Source of the DNA: Bacillota bacterium
Lineage (GTDB): Bacteria; Bacillota; Clostridia; Oscillospirales; Acutalibacteraceae
Length of the DNA stretch: 64,000 nt
Direction of reading: 5' to 3'
Assembly (NCBI GenBank): GCA_023416955.1
Contig: JAEZGM010000007.1
Location: 47,887-111,886, forward strand
The stretch's first letter is position 1. Every line of letters begins with the position of its first letter. The notes below the pieces were generated by a model. The model did not search any database, had not been told where the DNA came from, and saw nothing but the letters and a program-made list of their open reading frames with translations. The position numbers and the translations under genes are program-made. Below, in pieces: positions 6,999 to 16,278 of the stretch.

Positions 6999-7808
6999 TC
7001 AGCCATTCAAGAAAGAGATTAATGTGCTGTTAAAACTTTCTAATTCGTCATAAAAAACGCCGTGACCGCTTTGATCAAAACGGAAAAGCTGTGATCCGGG
7101 AATGCCTTTGCTGATTTCCACAGGAAGGGGATACGGGCATATTTTATCCAGCGCACCATAGAAAATGCCGGTGGGAACATGAATTTTCGGAAGATCCTGC
7201 CGCAGATCCTCATCGCGCAGGGATTCCAGCAGATGTATGGTGCTATAGCCCGGCGCCACATAGCTGAGCGAGCTGAACCAGCGGGAAAAGCTTTCGGTTA
7301 CTCTCGTGGCAAAAAAGTTTCTGCCAAACTCCTCCAGCATCTGCGGGCGGTTGCGGGCGGTCTGGGCAATCATCGCGTTAACGGCCTGTCTGGTCATGCC
7401 GTAGGGGAAATTCGGGCGCTGTGTAAATGACGGCGCCGCCGCGGAAACCAAAATTAATTTCGAAACGCGGAAGCCGCGGTACCGCACCATGTACCGAATT
7501 GAAATTGCACCGCCCACGGAGAAACCGAGCAGCGTGATCTGTGTTACGTTGAGCGAACGTATTACTTCGTAAACGTCATCAGCCATGCGGTCGTAGTCGT
7601 AGCCGTCCCAGGGCGCGTCACTACTGCCAAATCCGCGAAGGTCAATGGAAATGCAGCGGTAGCCAAGCTGAGGGAGTACATTCAGCTGGTATTCAAACAT
7701 ATTGTGGTTAACAGGCCAGCCGTGAATGAGAAAAACAGTTTTCTTGCCTTGCGGGTTCAGGTCATACACTGCGATCCGTACATCGCGGTCTGTTTTTATA
7801 TAGTACAT
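6999..7808 (-). CDS. Alpha/beta hydrolase
   Basis: A 269-residue alpha/beta-hydrolase fold enzyme with an oxyanion motif LIHGWPVN near residue 30. The nucleophile elbow G-F-S-V-G-G is near residue 96, the acid is in GALDKICPY, and the catalytic His is in QSGHGVFYDE near the C-terminus. This architecture resembles haloperoxidase/esterase-type hydrolases; the substrate cannot be told. The ATG at 7808 is chosen over two upstream in-frame ATGs because GGAGGT lies 8 nt before it. No signal peptide. It is divergent from the AEC transporter gene. Confidence 0.85.
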   Translation of the reverse strand: MYYIKTDRDVRIAVYDLNPQGKKTVFLIHGWPVNHNMFEYQLNVLPQLGYRCISIDLRGFGSSDAPWDGYDYDRMADDVYEVIRSLNVTQITLLGFSVGGAISIRYMVRYRGFRVSKLILVSAAAPSFTQRPNFPYGMTRQAVNAMIAQTARNRPQMLEEFGRNFFATRVTESFSRWFSSLSYVAPGYSTIHLLESLRDEDLRQDLPKIHVPTGIFYGALDKICPYPLPVEISKGIPGSQLFRFDQSGHGVFYDELESFNSTLISFLNG

Positions 7809-8009
7809 TTCCATGCACCTCCGCCTTATTTTATGTTGTGCATACATTTGGTAGAACTTGATAGAGGTACTTTAGCGAATCATCACATTGACAACCCCAG
7901 TATGTTCCTCTATACTTTTAATCAATTCGCTGCTTTCGGCGGAAATAGGGCGCGGAAAAAGTCCTGCTGTTCCTTTTCCAAACCTATAAATGGATGGGGT
8001 ATACAGCGC

Positions 8010-8930
8010 ATGTTTGATTCCGTACTAAGTGTGGCCAGCAGGGTTTTGATTCTCTTTATTATGATTGCCGTGGGTTATGTTCTGAGCAAAACGGGTTCTA
8101 TTACAAAGCGGGGCGCGCAGCAAATCAATTTTATTTTGTTTTATGTCGTGACTCCTACACTGATAATTTCCTCTTTACAGGGAATGATTGGGCGTGTCAG
8201 CCTGACAAATTTGCTTATGGCGGGCGGTCTTGCCGTTGTTTGCATGCTGATCGGTATTGTGATTTCCAAATTCTTTTTTCGAAACAGTATTTACGAGAGA
8301 AAGAAAGTGCTTCGATTCGCCTGCGTTTATTCCAACTGCGCATATATGGGTATTCCGCTGGCACAGGGAGTCGCGGGTGATTCCGGTGTGGCCTATGCTT
8401 CCATGTTTATCGTGGTATTCAATCTTTTTGTCTGGACGCATGGTTACGCATGCATGAGCAATATGCATGGCTTTAGCTGGAAGAAAATTGTGACCAATCC
8501 CGGTTTGATCGGTATCGTAATAGGCCTTCCGCTTTTTGCGTTTTCCATACGTCTCCCCGAAGTACTGAATTCACCCATGGGCTCCTTTGCTTCTTTGAAT
8601 ACGCCGCTTGCCATGATCGTCGTCGGCTGTTACATAGCTCGGGTAAGTATTAAGGAATTGTTTGAAGATACATCCCTTTATTTGATGTCGGTAGTTCGTC
8701 TGGTTTTGATTCCGCTCGTGAGCTTTGCCGTGCTTTATTTGCTCCACGTGGATAAAACGATCGCGACCACCGTTCTGATTCTCTGTGCCGCGCCGCCGGC
8801 GGCAACCACGGCGATGTTTGCCGCACAGTTCGGCGGCGACGCAAAGCTCGCTTCGAAATCCGTTGCGATTGCAACGCTGTTTTCTATGATTACCATGCCG
8901 GTGTTTATTCTGCTGGCAAAACTGTTTTAA
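8010..8930 (+). CDS. AEC family transporter (auxin efflux carrier type)
   Basis: A 306-residue membrane protein of the Mem_trans family (PF03547), with about ten hydrophobic segments in two five-helix halves. It contains SRVLILFIMIAVGYVLSKTGSI at the start, NCAYMGIPLAQG in the middle and CAAPPAATTAMFAAQFGGD near the end, which are family hallmarks. Members export or import organic acids such as malate, but the substrate here is unknown. The open frame extends 102 codons upstream, but that part overlaps the divergent hydrolase start and is not protein-like, so the ATG at 8010 (GATGGGG upstream) is used. A terminator follows at 8981. Confidence 0.87.
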   Translation: MFDSVLSVASRVLILFIMIAVGYVLSKTGSITKRGAQQINFILFYVVTPTLIISSLQGMIGRVSLTNLLMAGGLAVVCMLIGIVISKFFFRNSIYERKKVLRFACVYSNCAYMGIPLAQGVAGDSGVAYASMFIVVFNLFVWTHGYACMSNMHGFSWKKIVTNPGLIGIVIGLPLFAFSIRLPEVLNSPMGSFASLNTPLAMIVVGCYIARVSIKELFEDTSLYLMSVVRLVLIPLVSFAVLYLLHVDKTIATTVLILCAAPPAATTAMFAAQFGGDAKLASKSVAIATLFSMITMPVFILLAKLF

Positions 8931-8931
8931 A

Positions 8932-9025
8932 TACAAAATGTGGGTCTGATGATGACCCATAAGCGGTTTTTCCGTGACGAAGGTGTTGCAAAATGAATTT
9001 TCATTCATTTTGCAACGCCTTTTTT
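8932..9025 (+). terminator. Mosaic repeat ending in a strong terminator
   Basis: It contains ATACAAAATGTGGGTC and GACCCATAAGC, the palindromic module shared with 3784-3932 and 44787-44935. Next is a hairpin, GGTGTTGCAAAATGAAT paired with ATTCATTTTGCAACGCC, and seven T residues (to about 9025). It terminates the AEC transporter gene. Confidence 0.88.
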
Positions 9026-9250
9026 TATGCCGCGCACAGCTGGGTGAAAAGTAATACAATTTTCGGGCAGAATCTTTGGTAGGTGATCCGTATCGTGAAT
9101 ATTTACATTTGCATGCGTTGCATGATATATTTAGCTTGATTCCCGCGGTTCGTTCCGGGCTCGGTTACTGGGCGCTTCGCTTTGCAAGGAGCGGCAGAGA
9201 CCCGGGGCGTTTCAGCCGTTAAGAAAACTTGATAATCTGGGAGGATTTTT

Positions 9251-11443
9251 ATGGGTATTGTTTACTGCGAAAAATCTGCTGCTTTTCAGTTGGACACGCC
9301 TTCGTCAAGCTATGTCATCGCCGTTGTGGACGGAGAATTTATCGGGCATGTTTACTACGGAAAAAAAGTACCGAATGAGGATTTGACCTATTTACTGCGC
9401 ACCAATGAACCGCCGTTTACGCCTGCCGTGAACGATAGAGAGCGCTCTTCGTTTTTGGATAGCTTCCCTATGGAATACCCCGGGCACGGCCTTGGCGACT
9501 TCCGGGAAGACTGCCTATCTGTGCGCACGAAAGCGGGGCATACAGCCTGCGCATTGCGCTATGTGTCCCACCGTATCTACCCCGGAAAGCCAAAGCTGGA
9601 AGGACTTCCGGCAACTTTTGCCGGCGAACGGGAGTGCACCACGCTCGAAATTCTGGCGGAAGACCCCGTTTTGAATCTGAAGGTAACGCTGGTTTATTCA
9701 GCGTTTGAAAAACTGGACGTAATCACGCGCAGCGTCAGGGTGGAAAACGATTCACAGGAGGAACTTCAGCTTACAATGGTGTTAAGCGCCTGTCTTGATT
9801 TGGAAAACCGCGATTATGACCTGATTACCCTGCATGGTTCATGGGTCAGGGAACGGCAGATTCAGCGGAAACGGATTGGCTACGGAAAGCAGGGTGTTTC
9901 CTCTTTGCGCGGGGAGTCCAGCCATCAGCAGCACCCGTTTCTGGCGCTGGCGGAAAAATCGGCGACACACGACAGCGGTAATGTATACGGAATGCACTTT
10001 GTTTACTCCGGTAATTTTCTTGCACAGGCCGAGCTGACCCAATTTGATACCGTACGCGCCGTTATGGGAATACACCCGACCGATTTCTGCTGGACGCTTA
10101 CGCCTGGCGAAACGTTCACTGCGCCCGAGGTGGTGCTGGTCTATTCCGGCGAGGGTATCGGCGGTATGACGCGCACACTGCACGACCTTTACCGCAATCA
10201 TCTGATTCGCGGTGAGTATCGGAACAAACCGCGCCCGGTTCTTATTAACAACTGGGAGGCAACCTATTTCGACTTCAACGCGGAAAAACTCCTCTCGATT
10301 GCGCGGGAATCGGCAAAACTCGGCATTGAGATGCTGGTCATGGACGACGGGTGGTTCGGCCACCGCGAAAATGACAATTCCTCGCTTGGCGACTGGCAGG
10401 TCAACGAGAAAAAAATAACCGGCGGGCTTCATAATCTTGTGGAGGAAGTTAACAGACTCGGTATGCAGTTCGGTATCTGGTTCGAGCCCGAAATGATCTC
10501 GCCCGATTCCGATTTGTACCGCGCGCACCCTGATTGGGCGATTCAGATTCCGGGAAGAACGCCGACCCTTTCACGCGCCCAGTATGTGTTGGATTTTTCC
10601 CGCAGGGAAGTACGGGATTATGTATATGAGAGTGTGCGCGCCGTCCTGAAAAGCGCGAATATTGTCTATGTAAAATGGGACATGAACCGCCAGCTTTCCG
10701 ATATGGGCAGCAGCGCGCTGCCGCCGGAGCGTCAGGGCGAACTGTTCCATCGCTATGTGCTCGGGGTCTATGAGCTGCAGGAGCGGCTTGTTACGGAATT
10801 TCCGCATTTGCTGCTGGAAAACTGCTCCGGCGGGGGGGCACGCTTTGACCCCGGTATGTTGTATTACAGTCCGCAGATTTGGTGTTCGGATGATACCGAC
10901 GCCGTGGAACGCCTGAAAATACAGGAAGGCACCGCAATGCTGTACCCGCTCTCCACCATCGGTGCGCACGTCAGCGAATGTCCCAATCACAATGTGGGCA
11001 GAAACACACCGTTTGAAACGCGCGGATACACAGCTTTGGCCGGAACATTCGGATATGAGTTGGATGTAACAAAAATTCCGCAGGAGGACCGGGAGCAGAT
11101 ACCGGGGCAGATTGCCGCCTACCACAAATACAACGGGCTGATACGGGAAGGGGACTATTACCGTGTCGCCTCTTATGCGGAGAATCATGAATATGACTGT
11201 TGGCAGGTGACCGCAAAGGATCAGTCCGAAGCGCTCGTGACTTTTATTCAGGTACTGGCACGTCCGAACGTACGCAGCAGGTGCATTTTCCTGAAGGGAC
11301 TTGCGGAAGGAAAGAACTACACGGTTGAAGGAACGGATCAGGTACTGTCAGGAGCCGCGCTGATGTACGCCGGGCTTAATATCGGCGGATTTTTCGGAGA
11401 CTTTCAGGGTAAACTCATCCACTTGACGGAATCCGCGAAATAA
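9251..11443 (+). CDS. Alpha-galactosidase, GH36
   Basis: A 730-residue cytosolic enzyme that removes terminal alpha-1,6-galactose from raffinose-type sugars. The N-terminal beta-sandwich is followed by a TIM barrel with the motifs NWEATYFDF, DDGWFG and WFEPEMI. The nucleophile Asp is in KWDMNR (about D477) and the acid/base Asp in CSDDTD (about D547), both spaced as in Geobacillus GH36 enzymes. Length fits the 720-750 aa class. The ATG has GGGAGG 8 nt upstream. No sugar transporter or regulator gene is adjacent. The 220 nt upstream hold a possible promoter and a GC-rich imperfect dyad but nothing I can name. Confidence 0.93.
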   Translation: MGIVYCEKSAAFQLDTPSSSYVIAVVDGEFIGHVYYGKKVPNEDLTYLLRTNEPPFTPAVNDRERSSFLDSFPMEYPGHGLGDFREDCLSVRTKAGHTACALRYVSHRIYPGKPKLEGLPATFAGERECTTLEILAEDPVLNLKVTLVYSAFEKLDVITRSVRVENDSQEELQLTMVLSACLDLENRDYDLITLHGSWVRERQIQRKRIGYGKQGVSSLRGESSHQQHPFLALAEKSATHDSGNVYGMHFVYSGNFLAQAELTQFDTVRAVMGIHPTDFCWTLTPGETFTAPEVVLVYSGEGIGGMTRTLHDLYRNHLIRGEYRNKPRPVLINNWEATYFDFNAEKLLSIARESAKLGIEMLVMDDGWFGHRENDNSSLGDWQVNEKKITGGLHNLVEEVNRLGMQFGIWFEPEMISPDSDLYRAHPDWAIQIPGRTPTLSRAQYVLDFSRREVRDYVYESVRAVLKSANIVYVKWDMNRQLSDMGSSALPPERQGELFHRYVLGVYELQERLVTEFPHLLLENCSGGGARFDPGMLYYSPQIWCSDDTDAVERLKIQEGTAMLYPLSTIGAHVSECPNHNVGRNTPFETRGYTALAGTFGYELDVTKIPQEDREQIPGQIAAYHKYNGLIREGDYYRVASYAENHEYDCWQVTAKDQSEALVTFIQVLARPNVRSRCIFLKGLAEGKNYTVEGTDQVLSGAALMYAGLNIGGFFGDFQGKLIHLTESAK

Positions 11444-11490
11444 GGTATGGTGAAACGGATGCCGCAGATGTAAGTTCATTCTATATAAAT

Positions 11491-11526
11491 AGGGGGGAAA
11501 GCATTACGCTTTCCCCCTTGATTTTT
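11491..11526. terminator. Bidirectional terminator between alpha-galactosidase and nitroreductase
   Basis: AGGGGGGAAAGC pairs with GCTTTCCCCCTT around ATTA, followed by GATTTTT on the plus strand. The minus strand side is A/T rich. It lies between two convergent genes. Confidence 0.85.
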
Positions 11527-11574
11527 ACATATCCGGATATCGTCCGCGCGTATCCGCCGCGTTTGCCGCGAAAA

Positions 11575-12240
11575 TCAGATCCACTCTACTACAGCGTCCA
11601 AAGGCTGTCTTGTTTTCGGGTGGGGCTCCGCGGCGCGGTAGCCAAAGCTTGCCATGACGGAAACACCAAAATGCCCGGTGTCCAGAATCCCTTCGTCCGC
11701 CAGAATTTTTTCGACTTGCGCCCGGTTGAAACCTTCAATGGGGCAGGAATCCACACGCAGGAATGCCGCCGCGGTAAGCATATTACCTAACGCAATATAG
11801 GTTTGTTTGCTGGCCCAGTCGAAAATGGCGCGGTCGCTTTCCAGCAAATTAAAGTCCTCTTTCTGGAAGTTTTCGAAGCCCGATTTCCGTTGCTCCGTCA
11901 CGTCCTTGGGAAGCTTTTGTACATCGTTCATAATATGCGTAACATAATCGGAGCTGTAAATGGTGTCAACTTTTTTTCTTGCGAGGAGAATCACAAAATG
12001 ACTGGCGCCGCGAAAACTGTTTTGCGCACCCCAGGCTGCCGGGCTGAGCTTTTCTTTTAATTTCTCGCCTTGTACGACAAGAAATTTCCACGGTTCAAAC
12101 CCGAAGGAGCTGGGGGAGAGCCGCCCTGCTTCCAGAATGGTGTTGAAATCCTCTTCCGAAACTGTTTTTGAGGGGTCGTATTGTTTGCACGCGTGGCGGA
12201 ACTGAAATGCGTCAAGAATCATTTGATTGCTGTTGTTCAT
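11575..12240 (-). CDS. NAD(P)H-dependent nitroreductase family protein
   Basis: A 221-residue FMN enzyme of the nitroreductase fold (NfsB/YfkO-like). The N-terminal motif is FRHACKQYDPSKTVSEEDF, followed by AGRLSPSSFGFEPWKFLVV, which forms the FMN site. SCPIEGFNRAQVEKIL and VSVMASFGYRA follow near the C-terminus. It probably reduces quinones or nitro-compounds in the cytosol. It is transcribed divergently from an HxlR regulator with a shared 131-nt intergenic region, a common arrangement in which the regulator controls the oxidoreductase. Confidence 0.9.
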   Translation of the reverse strand: MNNSNQMILDAFQFRHACKQYDPSKTVSEEDFNTILEAGRLSPSSFGFEPWKFLVVQGEKLKEKLSPAAWGAQNSFRGASHFVILLARKKVDTIYSSDYVTHIMNDVQKLPKDVTEQRKSGFENFQKEDFNLLESDRAIFDWASKQTYIALGNMLTAAAFLRVDSCPIEGFNRAQVEKILADEGILDTGHFGVSVMASFGYRAAEPHPKTRQPLDAVVEWI

Positions 12241-12286
12241 GGTATTACCTGCCTTTCTTCTATGAGAATACTATAGCATATTGCGA

Positions 12287-12343
12287 TACTGTATTGAAGT
12301 ACGCACATTTTTGATATATAATATATCATAATTTACTTAAGTA
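12287..12343. promoter_or_regulatory. Candidate HxlR operator region (dyads)
   Basis: Three dyads are visible between the divergent genes: TACT-7-AGTA (12287-12301), GATATATAATATATC (12313-12327) and TACTTAAGTA (12334-12343). The repeated TACT/AGTA half-sites suggest binding by the adjacent HxlR protein. This is inferred from position and symmetry. Confidence 0.4.
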
Positions 12344-12371
12344 TCAATTTTATACTATCGGAGTGACAGGA

Positions 12372-12716
12372 ATGGACATAGATGAAATTAATTCTGATTG
12401 CCAGCATACACCCTGCCCGGTGGAAACCACGCTGAACATTATCAGCGGAAAGTGGAAGGGAGTTATTTTATTTCGTTTGCTGGGCGGTAAAAAACGGTTT
12501 AGTGAGCTGAAACGGCTGATGCCGGCGGTGACTCACCGAACGCTTACGCTGCAGCTGCGTGAGCTGGAGCACGACGGCATTGTGAAACGCACTGTTTACG
12601 CCGAAGTCCCTCCCCGTGTGGAGTACGAATTAACCGAGTTAGGCGCTTCCATGTCGCCGATTATCCAGTCCATGTACAAATGGGGACTGGACTATCAAAT
12701 AAATCAAACGCCGTAA
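12372..12716 (+). CDS. HxlR family transcriptional regulator
   Basis: A 114-residue winged-helix regulator. CPVETTLNIISGKWKGVILFRLL marks the HxlR family, including the conserved Cys just before the first helix. Recognition-helix and wing motifs follow (LPxxTHRTLTLQLRELEHDGIVKR, then VPPRVEYELTELG). Members often sense quinones, aldehydes or thiol-reactive compounds. The ATG at 12372 is preferred to a GTG 9 nt upstream because GGAG is 8 nt before it. It probably controls the divergent nitroreductase and itself. A terminator follows. Confidence 0.9.
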   Translation: MDIDEINSDCQHTPCPVETTLNIISGKWKGVILFRLLGGKKRFSELKRLMPAVTHRTLTLQLRELEHDGIVKRTVYAEVPPRVEYELTELGASMSPIIQSMYKWGLDYQINQTP

Positions 12717-12760
12717 TGCCTGCCCGGTCTGTTTTCCGGCGAGCAGTAAATATTGATCTT

Positions 12761-12803
12761 ACCCCAAGCGGTTCTGGTGTTCAGAATCCGCTTGGGGTTT
12801 ATT
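12761..12803 (+). terminator. Intrinsic terminator after the hxlR gene
   Basis: ACCCCAAGCGG pairs with CCGCTTGGGGT around a 17-nt loop and is followed by TTATTTAT. Confidence 0.85.
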
Positions 12804-12929
12804 TATGCTGTGCGGGGGCTATCCCGGCACATGATTCTGTTCCGGCGAATATTATGAAACAGTTCGTGTTTTTCGGAGAAATCGGCAGAAGAAGAATGCG
12901 GGAATGTTTGTAATCGGAGGAGAAGTAGC

Positions 12930-13796
12930 ATGAAAGGAATCATTCTGGCCGGGGGGTCTGGAAAAAGGCTTTATCCGCTGACGGTCGCGACCTCGAAACA
13001 GTTACTTCCCGTTTATGACAAACCGCTGATTTATTATCCGCTGTCCACGCTCATGCTCGCGGGGATCAGGGAAATCCTGATTATTTCAACGCCGGATGAC
13101 ATTCCGAGATTTCAACGGCTCCTTGGGGACGGAAGCCGTTTTGGCGTTTCGCTTTCTTATCAGGTGCAGCCGTACCCCGGCGGTTTGGCACAGGCGTTTC
13201 TGATTGGGGAAGAGTTCATCAATTTGCAAAGCTGTGCCATGATTTTAGGGGACAATATCTTTTACGGCAGTCATTTCAATGAAGCGCTGGAAAACGCTGT
13301 GAAAAAACAGGGCAAGGCGACGATTTTCGGGTATTCGGTGAAAGACCCCTCTCGATTTGGCGTGGTGGAATTCGACGAAACGGGAAACGCAGTTTCATTG
13401 GAAGAAAAGCCGAAACAGCCGAAGTCGCACTATGCGGTTACCGGACTTTATTTCTATGACGGGCGTGCGGCAGAGTTCGCGAAAAGCCTTTCACCGAGTG
13501 CACGGGGCGAGCTGGAAATCACCGATTTAAACCGGCTCTATCTGGAGGCAGGCGCGCTGGAAGTTGAAATTTTTGGGAGCGATTTCACATGGTTTGATAC
13601 GGGCACCATAGAAAGCCTGACAGAAGCGCAGGACTTTGTAAAGACAGTGCAAAGATGTCAGGGCAAAATGATCGGTGTGCCGGAAGAGATCGCGTATCAT
13701 AGGAACTGGATTGACCGGGGGCAGCTTCTGCAATCCGCGCGGTTCTGCGATTCCTCCTCCTACGGTCAGTATTTAAAAAGCGTTGCCGATGAATAG
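12930..13796 (+). CDS. rfbA: Glucose-1-phosphate thymidylyltransferase
   Basis: A 288-residue nucleotidyltransferase making dTDP-glucose from glucose-1-phosphate and dTTP, the first step of dTDP-L-rhamnose synthesis. The N-terminal signature GIILAGGSGKRLYPLT is complete. YYPLSTLMLAGIREILIIS, LGDNIFYG and the tail WFDTGTIESL follow as in RmlA. The ATG follows a GGAGGAG site. First gene of the rfbACBD cluster; the next gene starts 34 nt later. Confidence 0.97.
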   Translation: MKGIILAGGSGKRLYPLTVATSKQLLPVYDKPLIYYPLSTLMLAGIREILIISTPDDIPRFQRLLGDGSRFGVSLSYQVQPYPGGLAQAFLIGEEFINLQSCAMILGDNIFYGSHFNEALENAVKKQGKATIFGYSVKDPSRFGVVEFDETGNAVSLEEKPKQPKSHYAVTGLYFYDGRAAEFAKSLSPSARGELEITDLNRLYLEAGALEVEIFGSDFTWFDTGTIESLTEAQDFVKTVQRCQGKMIGVPEEIAYHRNWIDRGQLLQSARFCDSSSYGQYLKSVADE

Positions 13797-13830
13797 CCGG
13801 AAGCACAACAGGCGATAAATAAACGAATGG

Positions 13831-14409
13831 GTGGCGGTGAATTTGGAAATTTCAGCTGCTGCGCTGGATGGCGTACTGATTCTGACCCCGAAGGTGTTTG
13901 AGGATTCACGCGGCTGGTTTATGGAAACATATTCCCAAAAGCAAATAACGCCGTTTGGGGTCGATTCCGTTTTTGTTCAGGAAAACCACTCTTTTTCCGC
14001 GAAAAAAGGAACGCTGCGGGGGCTTCACTTTCAGACGAATCCTCATGCCCAGAGCAAACTGGTGCGCTGTACCAGAGGGCGTATTTTGGACGTTGCCGTT
14101 GACTTGCGCAGGGGATCGCCCAGCTTCTGCAAATGGATTTCACTGGAGCTGAGCGCGGAAAATAAGCGTCAGCTTTTCATTCCCAAGGGGTTCGCGCACG
14201 GCTTTGTCACGCTCGCGGATAACACGGAGGTACAGTATCAGGTGGACGATTACTATGATCCCGGCTGTGACAGAAGTATTCGCTATGACGACCCGGATTT
14301 CCAAATTCAGTGGCCTGTTTCGCAGCCTTTCCTATCCGAAAAAGACAGGAACGCGCCGAGGTTTGCGGATAGTGACACCAATTTTGCGTATGAGGGGGAA
14401 AGAAATTGA
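13831..14409 (+). CDS. rfbC: dTDP-4-dehydrorhamnose 3,5-epimerase
   Basis: A cupin-fold epimerase, the third step of dTDP-rhamnose synthesis, about 190 aa. It has VLILTPKVFEDSRGWFMETY, the catalytic His region GTLRGLHFQ, and FIPKGFAHGFVTL with YxVDDYYDPG. The GTG at 13831 is used, but the in-frame GTG at 13837, which begins MNLEIS, is equally possible. Its end overlaps the start of rfbB by 4 nt, so the two are translationally coupled. Confidence 0.95.
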   Translation: MAVNLEISAAALDGVLILTPKVFEDSRGWFMETYSQKQITPFGVDSVFVQENHSFSAKKGTLRGLHFQTNPHAQSKLVRCTRGRILDVAVDLRRGSPSFCKWISLELSAENKRQLFIPKGFAHGFVTLADNTEVQYQVDDYYDPGCDRSIRYDDPDFQIQWPVSQPFLSEKDRNAPRFADSDTNFAYEGERN

Positions 14410-15401
14410 ATCTGTTGGTCACCGGCGGCGCCGGATTTATCGGCGCTAATTTTATTTTTTATATGCAGAAAAATCACCCGGATTATCATATCGTTTGTCT
14501 GGACGCGCTGACTTACGCGGGGAATTTGGAAACGCTGGAATTAGCGCGAAAATCCCCGCTGTTTCGCTTTGTGAAGGGGGATATTACGGACCGGAAACGG
14601 GTGTTTGGGCTGTTTGAGGAAGAAAAGTTTGACGCTGTGGTCAATTTTGCCGCCGAATCCCATGTTGACCGCTCCATTGAAAACCCCGGTGTGTTTCTGA
14701 CGACCAATGTTTTCGGAACGCAGGTTTTGCTGGACGCGTGCAGAGCGTTCCGGGTAAGCCGCTTTCATCAGATTTCCACCGATGAAGTATACGGCGACCT
14801 GCCGCTTGACAGACCTGATTTGGCTTTTGACGAGAATTCTCCGATCCGCCCTTCATCGCCGTACAGCGCCAGCAAGGCGTCTGCCGATCTGTTGGCGCTC
14901 GCGTATTTCCGCACCTACCGCCTGCCGGTCACCGTTTCACGCTGCTCCAATAATTTCGGACCTTACCAGCTTCCTGAAAAGCTGATTCCGCTTGCCGTCA
15001 TCAAAGCGGATCAGGGAGAAAGAATTCCCGTTTACGGGGACGGAAAGAATGTAAGGGATTGGCTGTATGTGGAGGATCACTGCGCCGCCATTGACTCCAT
15101 TCTTCAAAGGGGAAATCCGGGTGAAGTCTACAATATCGGCGGAAACAGCGAGCGCTCCAATCTGGAGGTGATTCTCTGTATTTTAAAGGAAATGAATCAA
15201 TCGGAAACGTTGATTTCATTTGTTCCCGATCGCCCCGGGCACGATCTGCGCTATGCCATCAATGCCGGAAAAATTCGGAAAGAACTCGGCTGGATGCCGG
15301 AAACAGCGTTTGAAGAGGGGCTGAAAAAAACGGTCAGGTGGTATCTTGAAAATCGGAATTGGTGGGGGAAAACGCTTGCGCAGGTGCAGCCAAGACGATG
15401 A
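14406..15401 (+). CDS. rfbB: dTDP-glucose 4,6-dehydratase
   Basis: A 331-residue short-chain dehydrogenase/reductase-type dehydratase, second step of dTDP-rhamnose synthesis. It has the NAD-binding motif LVTGGAGFIGANF, FAAESHVDRSI, the catalytic STDEVYGDL, the YxxxK pair in YSASKAS, and NNFGPYQLPEKLIPL. The start is TTG, overlapping the rfbC stop by 4 nt, with GGGGGAAAG upstream. The usual length is 330-360 aa. Confidence 0.96.
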   Translation: MNLLVTGGAGFIGANFIFYMQKNHPDYHIVCLDALTYAGNLETLELARKSPLFRFVKGDITDRKRVFGLFEEEKFDAVVNFAAESHVDRSIENPGVFLTTNVFGTQVLLDACRAFRVSRFHQISTDEVYGDLPLDRPDLAFDENSPIRPSSPYSASKASADLLALAYFRTYRLPVTVSRCSNNFGPYQLPEKLIPLAVIKADQGERIPVYGDGKNVRDWLYVEDHCAAIDSILQRGNPGEVYNIGGNSERSNLEVILCILKEMNQSETLISFVPDRPGHDLRYAINAGKIRKELGWMPETAFEEGLKKTVRWYLENRNWWGKTLAQVQPRR

Positions 15402-15419
15402 ACAAGGGAGAGCTTTCGT

Positions 15420-16265
15420 ATGAATATATTGGTTACCGGAGGAAACGGGTTGTTGGGCCATGATGTGACCCGCAGACTGGAGCTTCTGAAAATCCCGTAC
15501 CGCAGCCCGTCAAGAAAAGAACTTGATATTACCGACAGTCAAGCGTTGGAATCCTTCTTTCAATCAATGAGACCGGACGCGGTGCTGCACTGTGCCGCCT
15601 ACACGGCGGTTGACAGGGCGGAGGAAGAGCGGGAAGAGTGCTTCGCGGTAAATTCCGCGGCAACGGAGCATTTGGCGCGCTGCTGCGCCGAAACGGACGC
15701 AAAGCTGGTTTACATCAGCACGGATTATGTTTTTGACGGCCGCCTTGACCGACCCTATGAGGTGACGGACACACAAAACCCAATCAATTCCTACGGCGTC
15801 AGCAAATATGATGGCGAGCGTGCGGTGCAAAAATGGCTAGAACGCTATTTTATCGTTCGGGTGTCGTGGCTGTTCGGTGAGCATGGTAACCACTTTGTCA
15901 GCAAAATCCGCAGTCTTGCGAAGGAGCGGGAAGAAATATCGGTGGTTGCCGATCAGATCGGCTCCCCGGCCTATACCGCTGATTTGGCCGTACTGCTCGC
16001 CAACATGATTCAGAGTGAAAAATACGGAATTTACCACGCGACCAATGAGGGCTTTTGCAGCTGGTATGATTTTGCGCGCGACATTATTGAGATGGAAGGC
16101 TCCGAGACGCGGGTCAAAGGGGTGTCGTCACTGCAATATCCAACGAGAGCGAAACGGCCTCAAAATTCGCGGCTATCGAAAAAATCTCTGGATGAGGCGG
16201 GCTTTACAAGGCTGCCCCATTACCGCGACGCGCTTGCAAGATATTTACATGCAGCAACAGCCTAA
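15420..16265 (+). CDS. rfbD: dTDP-4-dehydrorhamnose reductase
   Basis: A 281-residue reductase catalysing the last step to dTDP-L-rhamnose. It contains ILVTGGNGLLGHDV, the motif HCAAYTAVDRAEEE, ISTDYVFDG, YGVSKYDGE (YxxxK) and VSWLFGEHGNHFV. Start ATG with GGGAGA upstream. It lies 18 nt after rfbB. The final gene of the pathway set; its product feeds rhamnosyltransferases of the cell wall or capsule. Confidence 0.96.
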   Translation: MNILVTGGNGLLGHDVTRRLELLKIPYRSPSRKELDITDSQALESFFQSMRPDAVLHCAAYTAVDRAEEEREECFAVNSAATEHLARCCAETDAKLVYISTDYVFDGRLDRPYEVTDTQNPINSYGVSKYDGERAVQKWLERYFIVRVSWLFGEHGNHFVSKIRSLAKEREEISVVADQIGSPAYTADLAVLLANMIQSEKYGIYHATNEGFCSWYDFARDIIEMEGSETRVKGVSSLQYPTRAKRPQNSRLSKKSLDEAGFTRLPHYRDALARYLHAATA

Positions 16266-16278
16266 GGGGGGGTACACA

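Noticed and set aside
7704..8009. A 102-codon N-terminal extension of the AEC transporter
   Set aside because: It overlaps the divergent hydrolase start and promoter region and has no hydrophobic or conserved features; the family N-terminus aligns at 8010.
16015..16278. An 88-codon N-terminal extension of the glycosyltransferase fusion
   Set aside because: It lies inside rfbD. The ATG at 16279 has a strong ribosome binding site and aligns with GT2 starts.
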